Shown here: piece by piece, positions 1-4,147 of the stretch | Layout of the letters: each line of letters opens with the position of its first letter | Numbering within the stretch: the first letter of the stretch is position 1 | Source of the DNA: Methanobacteriota archaeon | GTDB taxonomy: Archaea; Hydrothermarchaeota; Hydrothermarchaeia; Hydrothermarchaeales; JAADFM01 | Length of the DNA stretch: 6,487 nucleotides | Direction: 5' to 3' | Assembly: GCA_013152845.1 (NCBI GenBank) | Contig: JAADFM010000025.1 | Coordinates: 1-6,487 of the forward strand | Translations under genes and position numbers: made by a program | The notes under the pieces: generated by a model | What the model was told of the DNA's origin: nothing | What the model saw: only the letters and a program-made list of their open reading frames with translations | Database searches by the model: none

Positions 1-576
1 AGAGTTTTTTCTCCGATGGAAATATCTAAAAAGTTCTATCCGAATTTCTATGATGGGGATAAGGTAAAAAAGTTTATTGTTCCAATTCAGCCGGAATACC
101 ATGACCGATTGTTTGTTGGATACGGGGGAAGGCAAACGAAGTTATTTGAACACGATGGCGAATTTATCACCGAAGGGAATACGATAAAAAAAGCGTATCT
201 ATGCCATGCTCCAGCGAAGACCATCTCCCCAGGGGATATTTTATTATTTTATCGTTCTTGGGATATGAGAAAATTAACAGTATTTGGAGTGGTTGAAGAA
301 GTCTTTCCAGAGCTGACTGACAAAGGCGAAATCGTTAGGAAGGTTGGTAGGAGAACCGTTTATTCATTAAGCGAAATTGAGCAAATGGCAAAAAATCCAA
401 CATTACTAATCCTCTTCACGTTGCATTTTCCACTAAAAAATCCTCTAGGATTAGCGGGTTTAATAAAAATGGGCGTATTAAAAAGCGCGCCACAATCAAT
501 TACCCAAATATCGCATGAAAAATATCAGTTGATAAAAAAAGAAGGTGGTATAGATGAGCGTTTTGCTGTCAATTAA
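1..576 (+). CDS. C-terminal part of a probable GNAT acetyltransferase with a PUA/EVE-like domain (5' end outside the window)
   Basis: The reading frame is open from base 1 (Arg-Val-Phe-Ser-Pro before the first Met at base 16), and no ribosome binding site precedes that ATG, so the gene almost certainly begins upstream. The visible 191 residues contain the segments VKKFIVPIQPEYH, GNTIKKAYLCHA, PGDILLFYRS and FGVVEEVF, a pattern of strands and a 'GD' turn that I associate with PUA/EVE-like domains. From memory, this block forms the C-terminal half of proteins annotated as GNAT N-acetyltransferases, ending with an SITQISHEKY-type segment and GGIDERF. The acetyltransferase half is not in view, so that part is inference. 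EVE/PUA-like domains are known to bind RNA or modified bases. The gene overlaps the ASCH gene by 23 bases, which suggests one transcript. It is AT-rich and Lys-rich, unlike the rest of the window. Confidence 0.7.
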   Translation, partial: RVFSPMEISKKFYPNFYDGDKVKKFIVPIQPEYHDRLFVGYGGRQTKLFEHDGEFITEGNTIKKAYLCHAPAKTISPGDILLFYRSWDMRKLTVFGVVEEVFPELTDKGEIVRKVGRRTVYSLSEIEQMAKNPTLLILFTLHFPLKNPLGLAGLIKMGVLKSAPQSITQISHEKYQLIKKEGGIDERFAVN

Positions 577-946
577 GCCGAAGTACGTTAAAGAGATTAT
601 CGCAGGGAACAAGAAATACGAATTCCGCAAATCTATTTGGAAACGTAACGATTTGGAAAAAGTGTATATCTATTCATCTACACCTATGAAAAAGATAGTA
701 GGGTTTTTTTCAATCGGAGATATTATCGAAGATAATCCAGAAAATCTATGGAGTGAATTTAAGGATTTTTCGGGGCTCGCTGAAGACGAATTCTTTAATT
801 ATTTTAATTCCCATGAAACGGGATATGCAATTGAAATAGATCAGGTTGATGTTTTCAAAAAACCGATTGACCCATATCAACAGGTCCCAAATTTTAGACC
901 TCCTCAATCATTTTGTTATTTCGAGAGCGAGGTCTTAGCAAAGTAA
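554..946 (+). CDS. ASCH-domain (PUA-like fold) protein
   Basis: This 130-residue protein is essentially one ASCH domain. The N-terminal signature LLSIKPKYVKEIIAGNKKYE (residues 4-23), followed by FRK, is the typical ASCH opening. A predicted strand FFSIGDII follows, then GYAIEID and a PPQSF segment near the end. ASCH domains are thought to bind RNA. The studied E. coli member YqfB hydrolyses N4-acetylcytidine using Lys21 and Thr24. Aligning AGNKKYEFR with AGRKTITIR places Lys20 here on the catalytic Lys but Glu23 on the Thr, so the same activity is not expected. The ATG follows GGTGG (544-548) by 5 bases and lies inside the end of the upstream gene, implying translational coupling. The stop is 5 bases from the end of the converging DUF362 gene. 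Product class is secure, function unknown. Confidence 0.85.
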   Translation: MSVLLSIKPKYVKEIIAGNKKYEFRKSIWKRNDLEKVYIYSSTPMKKIVGFFSIGDIIEDNPENLWSEFKDFSGLAEDEFFNYFNSHETGYAIEIDQVDVFKKPIDPYQQVPNFRPPQSFCYFESEVLAK

Positions 947-951
947 ACCCC

Positions 952-1728
952 TTACCCCCTCCCTCCTCCCGGCACATTATATTCGATAGGGAACCCCTCC
1001 CTTTTCTCATAATCGATCTCATAATCAACGCCGTATTTTCGCGCCGCCTCCCCAATATGACTGACCTCCGAGGGGTCCAGTCCCACCAGCTCACAGCATG
1101 CCATGTCCAGGGCGACGACGTCCCTGGAGGCAACAATGAAGCCGGTCTCGCGGATGCGCCCGCTCAGAGGCCCGGCGCCGTCCATGGAGTAGGTGGCGTC
1201 CATGATGTTGAGGACCGGCCTGATGCGCTCCAGGAGGTCGAGGAGCAGGGGGTCCATGGTGGAATGATACCTGCCCTTTTTTGATTCCTGGACCAGCCCG
1301 AAAAGGTTCTTAATCCCAAAGGTGACCCTGGTCAGTGTGTGGGTCTTGAGGATGGGGATGTTTATTATCCTTGATTCCAGGGCGATTTTCGGGATAGTGG
1401 CCGTGCCGTAGGGGCCATCCAACCTTAAGCCCTCCAGCTCGGCCAGGTTCACCAGAGGGCATTCCATCTCTAGGTCGGTGAAGACTCTATCGATGTCCTT
1501 TCCCCAGGAATGGGTCTCCCCGAGGATGACGTGGGGTGTCAGCCTATTCACCTCCTTGATGACGGCCTCCACTATCTCCAGGTTGGTGGTCACCCCTTTC
1601 TTCAGGTAACAGCAGAAATTGGGCTTCAGGAGGACCATGTCATCGGATCGGATAACTCCTTTCAGGTCCAGCTCCTCCATGGCGGCCGGTATCACCCCCT
1701 TCCTGTAGTTTCTGACCAAGACCTTCAT
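952..1728 (-). CDS. DUF362 domain protein
   Basis: The 258-residue protein carries the usual DUF362 landmarks in order: VLLKPNF (32-38), GETHSWGKDID (70-80), IINIPILKTHTLTRVTFGIK (122-141) leading into NLFGLV, and IMDATYSMDGAGPL (176-189). Some DUF362 proteins carry a C-terminal 4Fe-4S ferredoxin domain. Here there is none: the few cysteines (39, 40, 91, 211, 212) do not form such a motif, so this is the stand-alone short form. The biochemical role of the family is unknown. No signal peptide or membrane segment is seen, so it is probably cytoplasmic. The start fits the family (MKVLVRNY), but no Shine-Dalgarno precedes it; a perfect inverted repeat abuts the ATG instead. It lies 85 bases after the PIN gene on the same strand and could be read through from it or have its own promoter. 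Confidence 0.85.
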   Translation of the reverse strand: MKVLVRNYRKGVIPAAMEELDLKGVIRSDDMVLLKPNFCCYLKKGVTTNLEIVEAVIKEVNRLTPHVILGETHSWGKDIDRVFTDLEMECPLVNLAELEGLRLDGPYGTATIPKIALESRIINIPILKTHTLTRVTFGIKNLFGLVQESKKGRYHSTMDPLLLDLLERIRPVLNIMDATYSMDGAGPLSGRIRETGFIVASRDVVALDMACCELVGLDPSEVSHIGEAARKYGVDYEIDYEKREGFPIEYNVPGGGRG

Positions 1729-1744
1729 TGATAATAATTTATCA
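1729..1744. promoter_or_regulatory. Inverted repeat directly before the DUF362 start codon (possible operator)
   Basis: TGATAA-TAAT-TTATCA is a perfect 6-base inverted repeat with a 4-base spacer. It ends on the base next to the DUF362 ATG, where a ribosome binding site would normally be. An A/T-rich stretch (about 1763-1773, AAATTTAA on the - strand) could be the TATA box, placing the transcript start near the repeat. A regulator site is plausible; a chance dyad in AT-rich DNA is the alternative. Confidence 0.4.
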
Positions 1745-1813
1745 GGTTAGAGGGCATTAAATTTTGGTAACCATCCCCCACTTCCATCGACCAGTTTTTG
1801 AAACGGCCGACCT

Positions 1814-2245
1814 CTACAACCTCTTCAATGCCTCTGTTATCCCCCAGACCTCGACGATGCCCGCTTTCTTTATCCTGTCGAAGTGCCTGTCGTTGGTGAT
1901 GAGAATGGAATCCGTCTGGAGACATGTGGCTGCATGGAGGATATCGGCCTTGTCCGGGGTAGTGATGTGGGGTTTGCAGGCCAGGATGTAGTTCCTTTTT
2001 ACCATGACCACATCCGTCTTTTCCAGGAGGGCACTGACCAGGGCAAGGGCGGTCCGGGAGCCGAGGAGCTGGGCATAGCGGAGAAATTCCTCTACCAGGA
2101 GGTCGTTCCCCACCAGGACGATGGATGGGTCCTCCAGGACCTTCAGGAGGAGCTTCAAGGCCCCGCCTCCCGGTTTCTTTACCGCCGAGATGAAGACGTT
2201 GGTATCAATCAAAAAGGTCCGGGTACCTCTTACGCGCCTTTTCAT
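1814..2245 (-). CDS. PIN-domain ribonuclease, probable VapC-like toxin
   Basis: The 143-residue protein is a single PIN domain of the usual length. It shows the first acidic residue in FLIDTNVF (Asp14), a second acidic site in LLVEEF (Glu52/Glu53), a third in PDKADILHAA (Asp98/Asp101) and the last in ITNDRHFD (Asp119, Asp123). These residues coordinate Mg2+/Mn2+ in PIN endoribonucleases, which in VapBC modules cut tRNA or rRNA. The acidic set is intact, so the protein should be active. The ATG follows AGGGAGA (2249-2255) at good spacing and lies 41 bases inside the end of the AbrB-type gene, so the two are translated from one message. No other in-frame ATG or GTG would shorten the overlap. 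A non-toxin RNA-processing PIN protein is possible, but the partner argues for toxin-antitoxin. Confidence 0.85.
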   Translation of the reverse strand: MKRRVRGTRTFLIDTNVFISAVKKPGGGALKLLLKVLEDPSIVLVGNDLLVEEFLRYAQLLGSRTALALVSALLEKTDVVMVKRNYILACKPHITTPDKADILHAATCLQTDSILITNDRHFDRIKKAGIVEVWGITEALKRL

Positions 2246-2471
2246 TTATCTCCCTGCGAACCCTTTCCACCACGGCCTCTATGTCAATCCCCTTCAGCTC
2301 CTCCTCCAGCCTGGCGGCCAGTTCCTTGGGGTCGAGTTTCTGGAGTACGAGCCTCCCGTCCCTGGCGGCTGCTATCAAAAACTTGGTCCCTTCCTCTACC
2401 CCGAGTTCTTCTCGCATGGTTTTGGGAATGACGAACCTTCCCGCCCTGTCCACGGTAACGACATCTGCCAT
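2205..2471 (-). CDS. AbrB/SpoVT-type DNA-binding antitoxin, probable VapB
   Basis: The AbrB fold signature VTVDRAGRFVIPKTMREELG sits at the N-terminus, followed by VEEGTKFLIAA and a charged helical tail (EEELKGIDIEAVVERVRRE) of the kind that wraps the PIN partner. I prefer the ATG at 2471, giving 88 residues. It places the domain at the very start as in relatives, GTGAT (2478-2482) lies 6 bases before it, and the TATA-like box at 2505-2516 would start transcription near 2485. Two earlier in-frame ATGs (2504, 99 residues; 2495) have no ribosome binding site and would precede the predicted transcript start. By analogy with other modules it should neutralise the PIN protein and repress its own promoter. 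Confidence 0.82.
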   Translation of the reverse strand: MADVVTVDRAGRFVIPKTMREELGVEEGTKFLIAAARDGRLVLQKLDPKELAARLEEELKGIDIEAVVERVRREINEKARKRYPDLFD

Positions 2472-2504
2472 CTTTTTATCACTAAACAATGCCATTTTTG
2501 CCAT

Positions 2505-2516
2505 TTATAATATTTA
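2505..2516 (-). promoter_or_regulatory. TATA-like box of the antitoxin/PIN unit
   Basis: On the - strand the sequence AAATATTATAAA stands out in otherwise GC-rich DNA. An archaeal transcript would start about 25 bases downstream, near 2485, some 14 bases before the preferred antitoxin ATG at 2471. It also contains a bacterial -10-like TATTAT/TATAA, but no -35 element is visible at the right distance. Confidence 0.45.
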
Positions 2517-2550
2517 TGGTAATTATTCCAAGGGTGCGGAGGGTCCCTGA

Positions 2551-2563
2551 GGGATAGCATCCC
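2551..2563. repeat. Short inverted repeat between the divergent promoters
   Basis: GGGAT-AGC-ATCCC is a perfect 5-base inverted repeat with a 3-base loop. It overlaps a second one, TCCC-TGA-GGGA (2544-2554). They lie between the two divergent TATA-like boxes, where an operator for the AbrB-type repressor or another regulator could sit. Each is short enough to arise by chance. Confidence 0.35.
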
Positions 2564-2568
2564 AATTA

Positions 2569-2577
2569 TTAATATAT
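2569..2577 (+). promoter_or_regulatory. TATA-like box upstream of the FKBP gene
   Basis: TTAATATAT lies in a locally AT-rich patch (2564-2579). A start about 25 bases downstream would fall near 2600, which is the centre of the dyad 2586-2614. It would give a leader of about 70 bases if translation begins at the TTG at 2671. Confidence 0.45.
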
Positions 2578-2585
2578 CATGAGCG

Positions 2586-2614
2586 TCCCAGGTTAATCCA
2601 CAGAAGACCTGGGA
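2586..2614. repeat. Inverted repeat centred on the predicted FKBP transcript start
   Basis: TCCCAGG (2586-2592) and CCTGGGA (2608-2614) form a perfect 7-base inverted repeat with a 15-base spacer. In RNA the stem could extend to 2584/2616 with one G-U pair. Its centre, base 2600, coincides with the start site predicted from the TATA-like box, so it may be a DNA operator rather than an RNA hairpin. Confidence 0.4.
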
Positions 2615-2657
2615 TGGATGTCATTAACGGGTTTTTGGCATGGACTGTTCCGGGACA

Positions 2658-2663
2658 GGAGGT
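2658..2663 (+). promoter_or_regulatory. Strong Shine-Dalgarno that decides the FKBP start (TTG at 2671)
   Basis: GGAGGT, a full match to the anti-Shine-Dalgarno core, stands 7 bases before an in-frame TTG. The upstream ATG at 2614 has no comparable site. The protein beginning at the TTG starts exactly at the usual FKBP N-terminus. Confidence 0.75.
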
Positions 2664-2670
2664 AACTGAT

Positions 2671-3132
2671 TTGAAGGTAGAAGAAGGCGATATAGTGCAT
2701 TTCCATTATACTGGGAAGTTCGAGAACGGCGAGATATTCGATACCTCGCAGGAAGATGCGGCCAGGGAGGCCGGGCTCCACAACCCCCAGATGAGCTACC
2801 AGCCCCTGGTGGTCAAGATAGGTGCCGGCCACATCATAAAGGGTCTGGACGATGCCCTCCTGGGCATGGAGGAAGGGGAGGAAAAAGAGGTGACCATCCC
2901 CCCAGAGGGTGGCTACGGCCCCAGGCGCCCGGAACTCCTCCAGCAGGTCCCCATGGGGGCCTTCAGCCAGCAGGGCATAGACCCGAAGGAAGGGATGCTC
3001 ATCGGGACCTCCCAGGGGACTGCGGTTGTGACCGGTGTCGGTGACGACTACGTGGAGGTGGACTTCAACCACCCCCTGGCCGGAAAGACCCTCGTCTTCG
3101 AGGTAAAGGTCAAGGCCATAGAACGGGGATGA
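2671..3132 (+). CDS. FKBP-type peptidyl-prolyl cis-trans isomerase, archaeal SlyD-like
   Basis: Starting at the TTG, the protein has 153 residues. The FKBP core is seen in VEEGDIVHFHYTGKFENG (3-20), IFDTS (22-26), GAGHIIKGLDDALLGM (51-66), GEEKEV (69-74) and the closing strand FNHPLAGKTLVFEVKV (132-147). Between about residues 84 and 130 an insert-in-flap domain is placed as in SlyD, giving chaperone activity in that family. The AREAG stretch after FDTS is typical of archaeal members. The His-rich metal-binding tail of bacterial SlyD is missing. No signal peptide is present, so it acts in the cytoplasm, catalysing prolyl isomerisation and helping folding. An ATG start at 2614 would add 19 residues with no family match and no ribosome binding site. 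It is transcribed divergently from the toxin-antitoxin unit. Confidence 0.93.
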   Translation: MKVEEGDIVHFHYTGKFENGEIFDTSQEDAAREAGLHNPQMSYQPLVVKIGAGHIIKGLDDALLGMEEGEEKEVTIPPEGGYGPRRPELLQQVPMGAFSQQGIDPKEGMLIGTSQGTAVVTGVGDDYVEVDFNHPLAGKTLVFEVKVKAIERG

Positions 3133-3142
3133 GTCCCGGGAC
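3133..3142. repeat. Perfect palindrome immediately after the FKBP stop codon
   Basis: GTCCCGGGAC is a 10-base perfect palindrome that begins on the base after TGA. No T-run follows directly, so it is not a classical hairpin terminator. The rest of the 72-base gap to the lipoprotein gene shows no clear promoter, so the two may share a transcript. Confidence 0.3.
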
Positions 3143-3204
3143 CCCGGAGGCCATTAATCTTTGGCAGGGGCGGTATCCTCACCCCCGACCGGGAAGGTAA
3201 TACC

Positions 3205-3435
3205 ATGAGTCCTGAATCCATCCCGGCCGTCCTCCTCTGCGCCCTCCTCCTGGGCGGGTGCACCAGCGGATGTACCGGTCCCGCACCCTCCCCCGAGCCC
3301 CCAGGCAACATCACCAGTTTCCAGGAATGCGTCCAGGCCGGCTACCCGGTCATGGAATCCTACCCCCGCCAGTGCAGGACCCCCGACGGCAGGACCTTCG
3401 TAGAGGAGGTCCCCCCGCTGGTCGGCTGCGGCTGA
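3205..3435 (+). CDS. Small predicted lipoprotein with an ESYPRQC motif
   Basis: This 76-residue protein has a hydrophobic N-terminal segment (AVLLCALLLGG, 8-18) ending at a lipobox-like Leu-Gly-Gly-Cys, with Cys19 as the likely lipidated residue. A Pro-rich linker follows, then FQECVQAGYPVMESYPRQCR (39-58) and TPDGRTFVEE. That conserved block, with paired cysteines 42 and 57, recurs in many small secreted proteins of bacteria and archaea; I know of no established function. The N-terminus lacks the positive charges usual before a lipoprotein signal, which is a weakness. GGGAAGGT (3191-3198) lies about 6 bases before the ATG. The mature protein would be anchored on the outer face of the cytoplasmic membrane. 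Its stop is 6 bases from the converging gene's stop. Confidence 0.72.
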   Translation: MSPESIPAVLLCALLLGGCTSGCTGPAPSPEPPGNITSFQECVQAGYPVMESYPRQCRTPDGRTFVEEVPPLVGCG

Positions 3436-3441
3436 AGCTCC

Positions 3442-3753
3442 TCACCTGAACTTGCTGAACCTCTTCATCAAATCCGAGACCGCCCGGGCCTTGTCCTTGT
3501 CCATGTTGCCGTCCTCCACCAGGCGGTCCAGGTACTCCTGGGCCTCGTCCACCCCCAGGTTGGTGGCCTTGGAGTAGAGGTTGCCGAAGATGATACCCCC
3601 AGCCTCCACGTCCTCCAGGGCCTTCTTCAGGTAGTACTCGAAACTCTCGGCCCTGCCCATGTGGAGCTTCCGCGTCTTCGGGCCTCCTCCCCCACCGTGC
3701 CGGTGGTGCCGCTGCCTCCTCTTGTTTGGATTGAATCTCCTGCGCCTGCCCAT
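3442..3753 (-). CDS. Arg/His/Gly-rich small protein of unknown function
   Basis: I do not recognise this 103-residue protein. Residues 1-31 are strongly basic: five arginines within the first 14 residues, then a His/Arg run (HHRH) and five glycines, a composition typical of disordered nucleic-acid-binding tails. Residues 36-103 look mostly helical and mixed-charge, with LYSKATNLGVDEAQEYLDRL (59-78) followed by VEDGNMDKDKA and a C-terminal LMKRFSKFR. The LGVDEAQEYLDRLVEDGN part loosely resembles a winged-helix recognition region, but this is weak. Its ATG shares a base with the stop of the zinc-ribbon gene (TAATG), with GAGG (3760-3763) just upstream. The two are therefore translationally coupled and probably function together, plausibly on RNA or ribosomes. 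A longer start in the same frame would overlap the zinc-ribbon gene entirely and is unlikely. Confidence 0.75.
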   Translation of the reverse strand: MGRRRRFNPNKRRQRHHRHGGGGGPKTRKLHMGRAESFEYYLKKALEDVEAGGIIFGNLYSKATNLGVDEAQEYLDRLVEDGNMDKDKARAVSDLMKRFSKFR

Positions 3754-4028
3754 TAGAATCCTCTGCGCTTCTGGTAGCAGTCCCGGCAGTAGACGGGCCT
3801 GTCTCCCGAGGGCTTGAAGGGCACCTGGGTCTCGATGCCGCATTCGGCACAAATGGTAGAATGGAGCTCCCTCTGGCCGGTCCTGGCCGCCTTCCTCCTC
3901 TGCCTGCAGGGTTTGCATCTCTTCGGGGTCTGGAATCCCCTCTCGTAGTAGAACTGCTGCTCCTCGCCCGAGAAGACGAACTCTTCGCCGCAGTCCTCGC
4001 AACTCAATACACTGTTTTCAAATTCCAT
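3753..4028 (-). CDS. Double zinc-ribbon protein
   Basis: The 91-residue protein contains two four-cysteine zinc ribbons: Cys10-Cys13 with Cys38-Cys41, and Cys60-Cys63 with Cys81-Cys84. The first matches the probable zinc-ribbon family with the pattern CEDCGEEFVF ... QQFYYERGF ... PKRCKPCR. The second is the CAECG ... VPFKP ... RPVYCRDC type, and it ends in a basic tail KRRGF. Such proteins are small, cytoplasmic and of unknown role; zinc binding is well supported, and nucleic-acid or protein binding is inferred from the basic linker (RQRRKAAR, 42-49). AGGAAG lies about 11 bases before the ATG. The stop overlaps the start of the Arg-rich gene by one base. Confidence 0.85.
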   Translation of the reverse strand: MEFENSVLSCEDCGEEFVFSGEEQQFYYERGFQTPKRCKPCRQRRKAARTGQRELHSTICAECGIETQVPFKPSGDRPVYCRDCYQKRRGF

Positions 4029-4052
4029 TTCTTTTACACTTCCTGTTTTTTC

Positions 4053-4070
4053 AAAAAAGCCAAAAAATAA
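4053..4070 (-). terminator. Oligo-T runs after nadE, probable archaeal terminator and upstream promoter zone of the zinc-ribbon gene
   Basis: Read on the - strand there are two runs of six T (4062-4067 and 4053-4058), about 80 bases after the nadE stop. Archaeal RNA polymerase stops at such U-runs without needing a hairpin. The same A/T-rich patch (TTATTTTTT) is at a suitable distance to be the TATA region for the zinc-ribbon gene, whose ATG is at 4028. No strong hairpin precedes it. Confidence 0.45.
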
Positions 4071-4147
4071 GAGAGACCCTTATTAATCAACTTTTTTAAT
4101 ACCCATCCCATCCTCCCGACAGGAGACAATGTTGTAGAACTCCGGGG

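Noticed and set aside
913..1284. Open frame crossing the ASCH end and the DUF362 gene
   Set aside because: It overlaps both real genes in other frames and shows no protein family features.
1883..2431. Long open frame on the + strand opposite the PIN and antitoxin genes
   Set aside because: It runs antisense to two well-supported genes, encodes a Pro/Gly-rich product with no family features, and is expected in GC-rich DNA.
2505..2516. Bacterial -10 promoter element (TATAAT-like)
   Set aside because: No -35 element is seen 16-18 bases upstream, and the archaeal TATA reading fits the preferred antitoxin start better; not fully excluded.
3678..3710. C/G-rich low-complexity stretch read as a possible DNA repeat
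   Set aside because: It is explained by the Gly5 and His/Arg codons of the Arg-rich protein, not by a tandem repeat unit.
3754..4002. Longer version of the Arg-rich gene starting at 4002 (186 residues)
   Set aside because: The extension lies wholly within the zinc-ribbon gene in another frame; the ATG at 3753 has a ribosome binding site and the classic TAATG overlap.
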